Positions 10,351 to 20,937 of a DNA stretch of 64,000 nt are shown one piece after another. Where the stretch lies: NCBI GenBank assembly GCA_030762175.1, contig CM060846.1, forward strand, positions 180,731,041-180,795,040, written 5' to 3'. Below the pieces are notes generated by a model. It searched no databases, was not told the origin of the DNA, and worked only from the letters and a program-made list of their open reading frames with translations. The stretch's first letter is position 1; every line of letters starts with the position of its first letter. A program made the position numbers and the translations under genes. Source of the DNA: Metallyticus violacea. Lineage: Eukaryota; Arthropoda; Insecta; Mantodea; Metallyticidae.

Positions 10351-10430
10351 GTAAGTAACAACATTATTTTTTACATTTTGTACAGATTTGCCTGAACTGA
10401 AAAGTTTATACAATATTTTATGGTTTTTAG
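10351..10430 (+). other. 5' UTR intron of the DNA polymerase B transcript (80 bp)
   Basis: The donor AAT|GTAAGT starts at 10351 and the acceptor GGTTTTTAG ends at 10430, one base before the ATG at 10432. An alternative acceptor (TTGTACAG) near 10385 would give an implausibly short intron. Confidence 0.7.
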
Positions 10431-10431
10431 C

Positions 10432-13400
10432 ATGGAAAACATTACAGTTGTGAGCGAGGCGCGTAGGGAGTATAGGAGGTTTAATGCCCATGGGAGGCAT
10501 TTTATTATTCAAATTAAACCATCTCCTAACAATGAAAACCCCATACTCTACTTTAAAAATAACATGCAAACTATTTTAAACACTGTATTATAAAATATTG
10601 AGCCACATCATATGGTTGGTTTATCAATTACTAACTCTGTAAATTTACAGGATAAACCAATAGGGCTTAGTCTTCGTCGAAGGGATCAAGTTCATTTAAA
10701 TGTTATAATGCGTTTAATGGAAAAGGTATGCCAGTCCAACGCCAATTTTTATGCTACGGATACCTTATCCATAAAAGTAGATCATGTTGAGACGCCTTTA
10801 GGCAATGGTAGAATAAAGACAAAGGGCTGCGACGTGTCCGCTTTGGCATATTTAAAAAAAGCATTGTGACAGTTAAATCATATATAAATTGTTTATCCCA
10901 TGCATTACTAATAGCAATAGCATTTTAATAAAGATCGAGACTATAAAGCTTTCATGCAAGGTAGAAAACTCCATTCTAGAGTTGACGATCTTTTTAAAGC
11001 TACAAATATTGATCTCAGTAAGGGGGTAGGTATTGTAGAATTACAACAATTTCAAAATTATTTTTCAGAATATACAATTGTAGTTTATGACGGACTATAT
11101 TGTGAAAATATTATATTTGACGGATATTTAAATTCATCCAAACGACTTAACCTCTTATATGATGGTAAAGAAAAACATTATAATGTCATTGTAAATCCTA
11201 CAGGCGCTATGGCTAAACGATATGTATGTGAAGGGTATAACAAGGGGTTGGAGGGCTACAATGGAGTCAAAACCCACAACTGTCGATACAAATGCTCGGG
11301 ATGTTTTTCAGTTCCCCCCTGTAAATTTGACGGAAATTATTTGGTTTGTTCTATTTGTAATAGATATGTTAGAAACCAAAATTGCATGAATAATCATATG
11401 CAAAATAGAATTGGAAATAAAACTATTTGTGAATGGAAGAGGCATTGTCCAACTTGCAGACAGCAGTTAAAACCTAATCATGTGTGTTACATGATATATT
11501 GTAAAAATTGTAAAAGAGACGAGATGCCTGGACACTTATGCTTTATGCCTACACTGAGCCCTAAAATTCCCTCTTCCGAAAAGGTTTTGTTCATATTTTA
11601 CGACATTGAATGCACACAAAATACTCGCATTGGGGATTCTTTTACATTTTTACATGTTCCAAATTTGCTTCGCTTGGAACAATTTTGCTTTGTTTGCGAA
11701 AATAGCAAATACTTGAAATGCAGTCAGTGCAGAAGGCGCAAGTACTCATTTTGGGGAGATAACTGCATTCAACAATTTGTAGAATATTTAAGAAAAGATA
11801 GGCCATTTTGTGAAAAAATTATAGCTATAGCCCATAATGCTCGGGCTTATGATCTTATGTTTATTTTGGATTATGCCATAAAACAGAGTTGGGTTCCCGA
11901 TTTAACCATGAATGGGGCAAAAATTTTGTGCATGAAAATAGGACATATAACCTTCTTGGATAGTTTAAATTTTTTACCTATGAAATTGCGAAGTTTGCCC
12001 AAAGCCTTTGGCATACAGTGTCTAACAAAGGGATACTTTCCCCATTTTTTAACACTGTGGAACACATGAGTTACGTGGGGGCTTATCCCGATCCTTCTTA
12101 TTACGGTGTCGACCAGATGATGCCAGATGAACAAAAAGAATTTTTCAACTGGTATGACACTGTAAAAGATGGAACTTTTAATTTTAAAGAAGAGTTATAG
12201 ACTTATTGTCGGGAAGATGTTACCGTGTTGAAAGAAGCGTGTTCCATATTTAGGAATGCCTTCTTAAGCATAGGAAATATTAATGTATTTCAAGAATCAA
12301 TTACAATAGCCTCAGCATGCAACAAGGTATTTAGGAAAAAGTACTTCCAATCAAAGACTCTAGGTCTCATACCTTGTGGAGGTTATAGAAAGGCAGATAA
12401 GCAGTCCAGGAAGGCTCTCATGTGGCTTAGATACGAGGAAATTAAACGAGACATTCGCATTCAACATTCAGGTAATGGTAGAGAGGTCAGATTGCCAGAG
12501 TTGCCCAACCTCAAAGTGGATGGGTTTTGCGAGGAGAGGGGAGAAGTTTTTGAATTCATGGGATGCTTGTGGCATGGTCACACATGCTTAAATAATAGAG
12601 ATGTTCCAGTCATAGACAGTAAGTTATAAACGCTTGCAGATAGGTACGAACATACTTTGAATAGGCTAGAAAAATTTGTGTCTGCAGGGTATATTTGTCA
12701 TGTTATGTGGGAGTGAGAATTTGAGGTCATTTTAAGGCAACATCCAGCGCTTAGTAATGATCCCATTGTGCAAAATGTTCCTCTTGTTCTCAGAGTCTCC
12801 CTTTATGGTGGTAGAACGGAGGCGCTGAAAACTTATCGCAAAACTGAAATTAAATACTTTGATATTATGTCATTGTATCCATATATTTGCAAATACTTTA
12901 AATTTCCTATTGGTCATCCTACAATTCATATAGATTGCTCTAATATACCCGCAATGCTTAAAAAAGAGGGGGTAATAAAGTGTAGAGTTTTGGCGAAAAA
13001 TCGGGAGCTTTATCATCCCGTACTACCCTATAGATGCCGTCAAAAGTTGTTGTTTGGTCTTTGCGCCAGTTGTATGGAACACGGTAATGAAGAAACAAAT
13101 TGCAACCACAACGAAAATGAACGAGAATTCATTGGTACTTTGATCGTGGGTGAGGTAAGAAAAGCTATTGAGATGGGCTACGAAGTTAGAGAAATTTATG
13201 ATTTTTACGAATACAGGATAGAACAGTATGATAAACGTGAAAACAAGGGAGGTTTGTTTGTAGAATATATAAAAAGTTTTTTTAAAATTAAAGGCAGAAG
13301 CTAGTGGCTATCCTTCTTGGGTTAAGAACGAAGAGGACAAGGAATCCTATGTAAGAGGTTTTTTCAGAGTGAAGGTATACTTTTGGATAAAACGGCAATT

Positions 13401-14176
13401 AAAAAGAATTCCGGTGCAAGGTCTTTGGCAAAATTGGGTCTAAATAGTTTTGGGGGAAAACTCACTGAACAGGGCAATAGATCGCGAACAAAAATGATTA
13501 GGGAACCTCGAGAATTATTCACTTTTTTGATCACCCCCGGGATGGAGGTGCAAAATTTAATGTTTGCAAGCGACCAGGTCGTTTGGCTCTCGTGGAAATA
13601 TGCAGACCGGGCTGACGCCCCTTCGCTGGCGCATACCAACGAAATACTCGGGGCACATGTCAGTCCTGGTGCATCCCTTAAATTATATACCTATTTGGAA
13701 GCCCTTTTCGAAGACATTTTATACACAGATACCGATTCTATCATTTTTGAGGTTAGAAAAGGAGAAGAGTGTAAGGTTAAATGTGGAGATAACTTGGGAG
13801 ATATGACCGATGAACTTGCAGACTATGGGCCCGAAGCTTACATTTCAGAATTTGTATTTGGAGGACCAAAAAATTACGCTTACAAAATTAATTCGCCAAT
13901 GGAACTTTCAAAACTATTTGCAAAGTGAGGGGAATAACGTTAAATTATGCCTCTTTGCCACTAGTAAATTTTGACGCCATTAAAAGTTTAATTTTAAATG
14001 AAAATGAGGAGCACAACATTGTCGTTAGAACGGAAAAGAAAATTAAACGCAAAAGATCTGATGGAGTGCATGTCGTTTCCGAACCTGAAGATATAATCTA
14101 TAGGATTTGTTTTCACAAGAGGAGACGAATATCAAATTATAATTCGGTTCCATTCGGGTATATAAAGCCCTGCTGA
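10432..14176 (+). pseudogene. POLB: Polinton protein-primed DNA polymerase B, multiply broken
   Basis: Family B DNA polymerase that would copy the linear element. The reading frame starts at ATG 10432 (MENITVV) directly after the 5' UTR intron. An N-terminal Polinton-specific domain is followed by a Cys/His-rich region (11280-11540), exonuclease motif I (FYDIECT, about 11600), motif II (AHNARAYD, about 11830), motif III (CREDVTVL, about 12209), palm motif A (FDIMSLYP, about 12860), motif B (NSFGGK, about 13447), motif C (YTDTDS, 13732-13749) and a C-terminal block ending FGYIKPC. The catalytic residues are present, but a TAA at 10591-10593 and frameshifts or stops near 10860, 10940, 12050, 12200, 12629, 12717, 13300, 13370 and 13928 split it into about nine open pieces. 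The packaging ATPase follows. Confidence 0.95.
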
Positions 14177-14196
14177 CCGAACCATTTCCTCTCATT

Positions 14197-14304
14197 ATGG
14201 ATTTGGAGGTGAAGGCAGCTGTGTCAAAGTACTTGGAGAAGCGAAAGGGGCTAAAATATTGTACCAATGAACCGTTAAGGCTTATTCCTTTGAAAGTGTT
14301 TTAG
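14197..14304 (+). pseudogene. Small ORF between polymerase and ATPase, possibly truncated
   Basis: A 35-codon frame (MDLEVKAAV start) ends at TAG 14302-14304, but the same frame continues as coding-like sequence into the start of the ATPase gene. It may be a small conserved Polinton gene cut by a stop. I do not recognise it. Confidence 0.35.
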
Positions 14305-14392
14305 CAATATCCACCATATGATGTGGATTATGTATTTTATAGGCTAACAGACGATTTGAGGCAAAAATTGGAAAAATTTCGGCGTTGCACGC

Positions 14393-15070
14393 ATGGACAA
14401 AGACAGTGCACTGCCTGTCGTAAAATTTCAGCACCCCTTCACTCTGATAATTAGTGGCAGTTCAGGTTCGGGAAAAACGGTATTTTGTGTAAAACTGATT
14501 AAAAACTTAAAACAATTGTGCACTGTTAGTCAGTTTAAAGAAATATTGTGGTGTTATAGCGAAGAGTCGGCGGTACCCAAGTTAAAACATGTAAAATTTC
14601 ACGTTGGTGTTCCAAAATTTGAGAACCGGAAAAGAGAGACAAAGCTAGTGATATTAGACGGTTTGTTAAATTGTGTTTATTCGAGAGAGGTGTGCGATTT
14701 GTTTACAAAGGGTAGTCATCATAGAAATATAAGTGTCATTTTAATTACTCAAAATCTTTTTCATCAGGGTAAATACTGTATAGATATATCATTAAATGCT
14801 AAATACATTGTAGTCTTTAAAACCGTTAGGGATAAGAATCAAATAGCCCATCTAGCCAGACAAATATACCCAGAAAATTGGAAATCTCTTTTTCAGGCCT
14901 ATTTAGATGCTACGAAAAAACCTCACGGGTATATGTTATTTGATTTGTGTCAGGAGACCGATAATAGATTAAGATTTAGAACAAAAATTTTCCCATCGGA
15001 GCTTCCCACTGTTGTTTATCAGCCTGAGCAAGCGGATAAGATCGAACTACCACATGCTTCACGTGCTTAA
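14393..15070 (+). CDS. ATP: Genome-packaging ATPase (FtsK/HerA, A32-like), open frame
   Basis: A 225-residue P-loop ATPase, the motor expected to pump element DNA into capsids. Walker A GSSGSGKT is at residues 22-29, with a beta-strand run (FTLIIS) just before it. The Walker B strand LVILDGLL is at 85-92. A sensor-like GSHHRNISVILITQN follows at about 106-120, and the family-typical C-terminal RFRTKIFP block lies near residue 200. Length and order match the Polinton ATPase. The residue after the Walker B aspartate is glycine where family members usually have a second acidic residue, so activity is uncertain although the frame is intact. It follows DNA polymerase B and overlaps the start of the next gene at 15054. 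Confidence 0.93.
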   Translation: MDKDSALPVVKFQHPFTLIISGSSGSGKTVFCVKLIKNLKQLCTVSQFKEILWCYSEESAVPKLKHVKFHVGVPKFENRKRETKLVILDGLLNCVYSREVCDLFTKGSHHRNISVILITQNLFHQGKYCIDISLNAKYIVVFKTVRDKNQIAHLARQIYPENWKSLFQAYLDATKKPHGYMLFDLCQETDNRLRFRTKIFPSELPTVVYQPEQADKIELPHASRA

Positions 15071-15352
15071 AAGAGCCAAACCGAAATTGAGGACAGCCAT
15101 TTTGGAGAAGGCAGACAAAGAATTCATATTGGCTATTGCCGAATGCGCTCTATAAATGTTTTGAATGGTATCTGTAAGGTAAGCAAATGTACAATACGCA
15201 ATCTAAGAAAATATAAGAAAGACCTCAGATAAGTGGTGGATAAATCTCAAAAGGTTAACAGCAAGAGAAATACTATAATTCAAAAGGGAGGGTTTTTGAT
15301 ACCTTTGCTGTCTGCAGTATTGACAGGACTAACAGCTCTAATAAAACATTAA
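15054..15352 (+). pseudogene. Small Polinton protein with hydrophobic C-terminus, broken
   Basis: It starts at ATG 15054 inside the end of the ATPase gene (different frame). The N-terminal part (KPKLRTAILEKADKEF, IAECAL) is followed after a one-base frameshift near 15153 by a basic segment, one TAA at about 15229 and a C-terminal GGFLIPLLSAVL block ending at 15352. This layout, a basic helix-rich body followed by a glycine and hydrophobic tail, is typical of a small protein found in very many arthropod Polintons and compared by some authors with adenovirus core peptide X. The role is inferred to be virion or membrane associated. Its stop codon abuts the next start codon (TAAATG). Confidence 0.7.
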
Positions 15353-16086
15353 ATGTTGCATAAATCATTTTTAGTCTCTCAGCAATTCTTAGATACCCAC
15401 TGTTCCATAAAGAGAAAAAAAGAAAAGAAAAATAACGGTAAGGGATCGCTACAAAGAGTTGCTTAAATTTAAAGTCAGTCGTCCTCCACTTCCCTTATTA
15501 GGACAACAGCGGCAGCAGGAACTGCAGCCTTCGCCAAAGCGCGAGGTTAAAAAACGGCTCGTCTTTCTCTCTCCAGACTACAAGAAAGAAGAAGAACAAG
15601 AAGAACAGAAAGTAGATGATGTAGAAGTGGACGAAGAGGAGACCAGGGCTTTACCATTACCACCAGACGAGAAAAAGGAAATTGAAGAATTTACTAATCA
15701 AAACTTTGGATATCTAGCCGGACCTACATGGCACCCTATTTACACACCCCTAGAGCAACAGACACCGTCTTTGCCATCTATAGGGATAAGGACGGAAGTT
15801 TTAAGATTGGCGATTCAGTAATTACAATAGAGGATAACGATTTGCATGTAAAGAATAGATATTTCAAGGGAACTCTTGGTTTGTGGGAATTATTGACAAG
15901 GAAAAGGTAGATCTCTCAAAAGTCACTTCATCGGATAAGAGTAAATATAGGCAAATTCTTCTTTTAACCAACGGACATGTACAAAATAACGAACCCTTCA
16001 ATCAGATAAAGTCAAACAAAGGTCAGAAATATAAGGATATAATTACCGAACTATTTCCTTCAAAGGTTTTGTGGGAAGAATACTAA
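15353..16086 (+). pseudogene. Conserved Polinton protein of unknown function, frameshifted
   Basis: Three coding pieces in different frames form one gene. They are a start at 15353 (MLHKSFLVSQQF), an acidic and proline-rich middle (15411-15800, with KKEEEQEEQKVDDVEVDEEE), and a C-terminal domain with DGSFKIG, KGTLGLWELLT and a DKSKYRQILLLTNGH segment ending at 16086. The 'YKGTxGLWELL' pattern recurs in proteins encoded by arthropod and other animal Polintons next to the integrase gene. No catalytic motif is known to me. Frameshifts lie near 15410, 15775 and 15890. Confidence 0.65.
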
Positions 16087-16088
16087 CA

Positions 16089-17135
16089 ATGTACAAAAAG
16101 TACTATTATGATCCCGGAAAACCTTCCTCCTTTCTACTGTAGAAAAACTTGCTTCCGTGGTAGGAAATAAAAAAAACAGCAAATTGGCTTCTTAAACAAG
16201 ATGCATATACTTTGCATAAACCTGCACGGAGAAAATTTCAGAGAAATTTCTACACTGTAAACAACAATAACGATGTGTGGGAAATTGATTTGGCCGATTT
16301 GAGAAACATTAAAAAGTATAATGATGGAGTTCAGTATTTGCTAACGTGCATTGATTGTTTTTCCAGATTTGCACACATAAAACCCTTAAATTCCAAAAAT
16401 AGTACGGAAACTGCTAATGCCTTTAAATCCATGCTAGATAGTGCTGTTCCTCTTACCGTAAGATCCGATAGAGATAAAGAATTTTTAGGTACTGCATTTC
16501 AAAAAGTGTTAAAAGAGAAGAGTATAGAGCATCAAATTTGCAGAAATCCTGACGTAAAATGTAGTTTAATTGAACGTTTTAATCGTTCTTTAAAATCCAA
16601 GATCTTCAAGTACATTACGTACAAAAATTCTTACCGTTATGTAGATGATCTTGATATATTTGTTCTAGCGAATAACAATACTGTTCATTCGGCGATTAAA
16701 ATGCCTCCAAGCAAAGTGAATGCCAAAAACGTTTTACAAACATGGAAAACATTAGAATCAAAACGAGCTAAAATAAGGCCTCGACCCGTCAAATTCAAAG
16801 TAGGACAGACTGTGAGAATAAGTAAAGAAAAAATGAAATTTGCCAAAGGTTACGAGCAAAGTTTCTCCACAGAAATTTTTCAAATTGTAAAATTTATAAA
16901 ACATTCTCCACAACCCCTTTACGAACTAGAGGATTTGAACAAAACGCCTATAGAGGGACAATTTTATAGTTTCGAGCTTACTCCCGTAAAAATTAATAAA
17001 TCCACTCTCTATAAAATAGATAAAACACTGAAAACTAGGGTGCGGCAGGGCAGAACTCAACATCTCGTTCGATGGAAAGGATATAGTCCACAGTTCGATT
17101 CGTGGATAGATGCATCATGGATGAATTCTATGTAA
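16089..17135 (+). pseudogene. INT: Retroviral-type integrase with chromodomain; N-terminus frameshifted, core open
   Basis: The integrase would insert the element and create the 6-bp duplication. The gene should begin at ATG 16089 (MYKKYYYDPG), but two frameshifts between 16135 and 16195 break the N-terminal zone. From 16212 a 307-residue frame is open and holds the whole DDE core: D26 (WEIDLADL), D86 (VRSDRDKEF) and E121 (SLIERFNRS), spaced as DD35E. It ends in a chromodomain (QHLVRWKGYSPQFDSWID), which may guide target choice through histone marks. The end overlaps the start of the penton-like gene at 17117. If an internal start at 16212 is used, a core protein could still be made. Confidence 0.93.
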
Positions 17136-18065
17136 CTGTATTGAGTGACTCTAGCACAGATGTGTATCTTTAAAATTCACTAGCTAGTTTTCGTAATGAA
17201 TTAGCAGCCTATCAATCTTCAAAGAGAAAAATGGGTGGTAGGTTTGGCGGAGCTCTCCTACTCTTACGGTTACGAGTCCATAGAAGAGGATATACTTAAC
17301 GAGGCAGGGGAACTGAATAAAAATGTAATCATAACAAGAGCAGGTAGAATAGTTTTTGAAAAGAAGGATTTTAAAGACTTTAAAGAATTGTACACCACCA
17401 TAAAGAATCAGGCAAAAGATGAGGATTTACAGGAGATGCTTTTAACAGAGTGACAGGGCTACCTTGTTGCTCATCAGAAAGAGATTAAGGAAATTTAGAA
17501 AACTAAGAGGGAATGGGTTCCTTCATTTTCCGTTTTAGACGAACACACTGCAAAGGCTAATAGTATTCGAATGGTAATAGCTAGAAAAAAAGACAATAAG
17601 CTGGAAACAATCTTTGACGGTAAAATCTTCTTTCCCACCAGGGTTTATTATGGTATTGGTGATCTCGTAGATACCATAAAGAATTCTCTTCCAAATTTTG
17701 AATGGTATAAAAACAATAACAAAAATTTGCTTTTAGAGGTAAGTCATGATATGAAAAGCCTTTTCTTTAGATCACACAGAAAGACCAGCTTTGAATTTAT
17801 TTATGAATCCGAGCCTGTCATTGTTTACTGCAATCTAATAAAACCACAACTGATTGGTAGTTCTTACGTTCGCTTCTTAAAAATAATTCAGTTTCCCTCC
17901 TACAGCAGTCATCATACATTTGAAAACATATTTTACATTCCCGTAGAACTTAATTATTTTCAAAATGTTGCAATTGAGTTAGTGACTAAGTTTGACGATT
18001 TGGCTCGTCCAAGTAGTAGTATTACACCTACCATTGCTGTGTTACATTTTAAAAAAGTTAAATAA
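17117..18065 (+). pseudogene. Penton-like minor capsid protein, several stops
   Basis: It starts at ATG 17117 (MDEFYVTVLSDSS), overlapping the integrase end. The pattern FYVTVLSDSS followed by a later VGLAELSYS and a C-terminal VIVYCNLIKPQLIGSSYVRF block is characteristic of the Polinton minor capsid protein, a single jelly-roll penton homologue at capsid vertices. Stops occur at 17171-17173, 17451-17453 and about 17497, and a frameshift lies near 17235, while the last 164 residues are open. The stop at 18063-18065 overlaps the next start (TAATG). Confidence 0.75.
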
Positions 18066-18559
18066 TGTTTGGTTTCAGATGTGAATTTGCCGCTTCCTTT
18101 CAAGGTTTTTATAATCCTAGGGGAGAAGTTATTATTAAAGAATTTTCTTTGGCAAATATTGATACAGAAAAGGTAGTGTTTCACTGCCTTTTTAGGCAAC
18201 CACAGGTGCCCAGATGTGCCTGGGTAGAAAACTATAGGCGGGCCAATGAATGGCTCACTAGGGAATTCCACGGAATTCCCTGGTGTTCGGGTTATACACA
18301 GTTTAGCCCGAATTCCACGAAATTACCTGCGGGTAAAATATATGTGAAAGGAGCCTTGGGAAATGCGCTATTAAAACCCGGCATTTACGATAAATATAGG
18401 ATAATTAATATAGAACAATGTGGATGCCGGGACAAAATTGATGATCTGGTGATCCATAACGCATGCCGATGGCACTTGTATAACACGACAAAGTGTTCAA
18501 GGGCACAAGCGTTAGCAATAGCGCGTTGGGTAAATGAGAATCGATGGGAATTTGAATAA
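18065..18559 (+). CDS. RNase H-fold-like Polinton protein, copy A, open frame
   Basis: 164 residues, starting in a TAATG overlap with the penton-like gene. It aligns in order with the protein at 20983: an N-terminal strand with IIKEFSL, an FHCLF strand, WLTREFHGIPW, IYVKGALGN, a CRDKIDDLV block and a C-terminal His/Cys segment (CRWHLYNTTKC) with ALAIARWV. I recall this as a recurrent uncharacterised family in arthropod Polintons, with spacing like a 3'-5' exonuclease (RNase H) fold, but the acidic residues of a catalytic site are not obvious in this copy. The stop codon overlaps an AATAAA. Function unknown. Confidence 0.6.
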   Translation: MFGFRCEFAASFQGFYNPRGEVIIKEFSLANIDTEKVVFHCLFRQPQVPRCAWVENYRRANEWLTREFHGIPWCSGYTQFSPNSTKLPAGKIYVKGALGNALLKPGIYDKYRIINIEQCGCRDKIDDLVIHNACRWHLYNTTKCSRAQALAIARWVNENRWEFE

Positions 18560-18560
18560 A
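18555..18560 (+). promoter_or_regulatory. Polyadenylation signal overlapping a stop codon
   Basis: AATAAA includes the TAA stop of the preceding gene (18557-18559). The same arrangement occurs at 22106-22111. Confidence 0.5.
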
Positions 18561-18601
18561 ATTTCTCATCGAGGGGTTAGTTTCCCCTTCTTAATTACCC
18601 T

Positions 18602-18770
18602 GCCGAGAGGGTTCAAACCCCGCTCACTGGTCTCGCCGAGAGGGCTCAGTCCTAATCACCAATCCCTCCAAGAGGGTTTTCGCCAAGAGAAAATTCAAAT
18701 ACCTCTCACTAGTCCCGCCAAGAGGGTTAATCTAGATTTACCAAGAGAGTTCAAGTCCCGCCAAGAGGGC
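18602..18770 (+). repeat. Seven-copy degenerate direct repeat, core GCCAAGAGGG
   Basis: Copies of GCCRAGAGRG or close variants start at about 18602, 18635, 18667, 18682, 18717, 18741 and 18760, often followed by TTCAA and preceded by TCACTAGTC or TCCC. Spacing is irregular (15-35 bp). The array fills the gap between two genes and ends just before a TATA box, so an enhancer-like or protein-binding array for the downstream virion genes is plausible. Confidence 0.8.
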
Positions 18771-18772
18771 TC

Positions 18773-18808
18773 ATATATATTGCAATGCATAACATTTTCT
18801 TTGTCATT
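18773..18808 (+). promoter_or_regulatory. TATA-type promoter before the basic virion gene
   Basis: CATATATATTG starts at 18772, and a GTCATT initiator-like sequence lies near 18803, 10 bp before the ATG at 18814. It directly follows the repeat array. Confidence 0.5.
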
Positions 18809-18813
18809 TAACA

Positions 18814-19200
18814 ATGGATCCACTAACAGCGTACTATGTGAACCAGAGTGGAGGGCGTCTCGGCCAATACATAGGCCCACTGTATACTGGTAGCCCTTAC
18901 GTTCAGCATGGTAGAGGTTTAGGCAGTTTTTTGGGTAGTTTATTTAGAATTGTTAAACCTGTTCTTCTATCAGGAGCAAAATCGTTGGGAAGGGAAGCTC
19001 TCACTACTGGCGCAAACATCATGTCCGATATTGCAGCAAAACAGGCGGGCACAAAAGTTAAGGGCATTGTGGCATCTAGAGTCACCGAAGGTACACAAAA
19101 ATTGGTATCTAAGTTGCAGCAAGGTAAAGGTAAACAAAGAAAGAAAACAGCTTCAAAATTCAAAACTAACCAGAAAAAAACTAGAAATATATTTGCATAA
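18814..19200 (+). CDS. Small Gly-rich and basic virion-type protein, open frame
   Basis: 128 residues. The N-terminus is Tyr/Gly/Gln-rich (YYVNQSGG, YIGPLYTGSPYVQHGRG). A hydrophobic and alanine-rich middle (GSFLGSLFRIVKPVLLSGAK) follows, and the C-terminus is strongly basic (Lys/Gln/Arg, from about residue 105). This order is typical of a minor virion protein found between the penton-like and major capsid genes in Polintons, often compared with adenoviral internal capsid proteins. The middle segment could be an amphipathic, membrane-active helix and the tail could bind DNA; both are inferences. It has its own TATA box. Confidence 0.7.
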   Translation: MDPLTAYYVNQSGGRLGQYIGPLYTGSPYVQHGRGLGSFLGSLFRIVKPVLLSGAKSLGREALTTGANIMSDIAAKQAGTKVKGIVASRVTEGTQKLVSKLQQGKGKQRKKTASKFKTNQKKTRNIFA

Positions 19201-19260
19201 ATACCGCCTGCCCTTTTCATAAACCGACACATGCGGTCTGGGTGGGAGTAGGAGAGCACC

Positions 19261-20470
19261 ATGATCGCCTGTACAAAATCCGAATTTGATATATTTGCTA
19301 AACAACCCATTCAAGCGGCAGTTTTAGGAAATTACACTACATTAATCAAACCTATCGCCCCCGTAGAGCAATCTGTATTGGAATTTGTTATTCCTGGAGA
19401 TAAGGAACATTACGTTGATTTAAATGTATTTTTAAAAGTAAAAGGAAAATTTGTAAAATCAGATGGCACGGACTTGGCAGCTACAGTCAAAACGACTGGA
19501 GTTAATAACTTACTACATTCCCTATTTAGTCAATTGAGCGTTTCCATAAACGGAACATCCATCACTCCTTCCGAAGATCTCTATCATTATCGTAGCTATT
19601 TTGAAACTCTACTCACTTACGGTCACGATGCAGCTAAAAGTCATTTAACTACCGCTTTTTGGTATATGGACACGCCTCTCAAAGGTCTAAAAGATGCCGA
19701 TGACGCGAAAAATGGAACTTTGGGAGCTGGTGATTCTAATCTAGGGTGGAAAGAACGGTTTGAAAAAAGTAAAACTTCTAAGGAAATAGATATGATTGGC
19801 AAATTATATGGAGATATTTTTAACGTACCTACTCTGTTGCTACCACGACTCAACATTCAAATAAAGTTAACCAAGACAAAGGAATTTTTTTACATACTAA
19901 GCGAATCTGCAGATTCAAAAGCGAGGTTTCAATTTCTTGATGCCACTCTGTATGTGAAAAAAGTTAAACCGTCTCCAAGTATTTTAATGGCTCATATGAA
20001 GGCTTTAGAAAAGGTAAATGCTCGTTATGACATTACACGTGTTGACGTGATATCATTCACCTTTGGAGCTGGGCAAAGTACTATAGACATTTCAATTTGG
20101 AATATTTCGCACTGTATGTAAATTGTCAAAAAATTCCGGCCGAAGGCCTCTCTATCAATACATCGCACGAAAAAGGTTAAACGCTAGCATATCATACTCT
20201 ATTTTCCGGTTCTGGCATTCATCACAGCAACAACGGCATTCAAATCACTCACGAAATGTATATATCTGGGTATTTTTTGCTGCTCTATGACTTAACGCCA
20301 GACAGTGCGGCTTCAGAAGGTCATACTTCCTTGTTAAATAACGGGAATACAAGAATAGAGCTAAGATTTAGGGATAAGCTTAGCTTACACAAGCAATCAC
20401 TTGCCTCATGTACTGCAAGTACGAAAATTCAATTCAAATAGATAAATATATGAAAGTAATACTGATTTTA
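19261..20470 (+). pseudogene. MCP: Major capsid protein (double jelly-roll), frameshifted
   Basis: The main capsid subunit of Polinton particles. The first 286 codons are open to 20121 and include family-typical stretches such as FVIPGDKEHYVDLN and LFSQLSVSINGT. A frameshift near 20093 moves the frame; it continues through EYFALYVN, one TAA at 20178-20180, GSGIHHSNNGIQITHEMYI and LTPDSAASEGHTS. A second shift near 20405 leads to the C-terminal YENSIQIDK block. In that last frame no stop separates it from the protease start at 20474, so the end is approximate. A CATAAATA at 19195 may serve as its TATA element. Confidence 0.9.
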
Positions 20471-20473
20471 AAC

Positions 20474-20890
20474 ATGAACACATTACAGATAGAACAAACC
20501 TTAGAGGGTATTCCAAATTTTGCAGGTGTTTTTGCATCAGATATGTTGCCTAAAGAATTTAGTAAACCATCCACATTTGTAATAAATTTAGATCCCCACA
20601 ACATGCCTTGTTCCCATTGGATAGCTGTTACTCAAAATTTAAATTCCTTTGCATAGTATTTCCACTCCTATGGTCTCCCTCCTTTTGTAAAACCCTTGAA
20701 AGACTTCCTTCCCCATCATTTCTCCTTTAATCGCCTCCAGCTTATAAATCTCTACTCGGACATCTGCGGACAGTACGTGTGCCTCTATACGCTATACATC
20801 TGTAACAAAGGATACACCATGAATGAGTTTGTTGCAATGTTCCACTCCACCAATCCAGACGACCAGGCTAGAAAGAAGTTTCGCAAGTAG
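20474..20890 (+). pseudogene. PRO: Adenain-like maturation cysteine protease, one stop
   Basis: Cysteine protease of the adenovirus (C5-like) type that would process capsid precursors. It starts at ATG 20474 (MNTLQIEQTLEGIPNF) and is about 138 codons long. The catalytic histidine lies in CSHWIAV and the nucleophile in SDICGQY. A TAG at 20654-20656 interrupts the frame just before YFHSYG, where family members usually have an acidic residue in place of the histidine (YFDSYG), so two lesions affect the centre of the enzyme. The frame is otherwise continuous. It sits directly after the capsid gene, which it would serve. Confidence 0.88.
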
Positions 20891-20937
20891 TTTACACCCT
20901 CGAGGCAATGCAGCGGCGGACAGGGATGCCTGCCTGG

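Noticed and set aside
10315..10569. 84-codon minus-strand frame as a Polinton gene
   Set aside because: The plus strand in this interval encodes the conserved N-terminus of DNA polymerase B and its 5' UTR intron, which explains the region better.
18602..18770. CRISPR array
   Set aside because: Repeats are short, degenerate and irregularly spaced in a eukaryotic transposon, with no cas genes.
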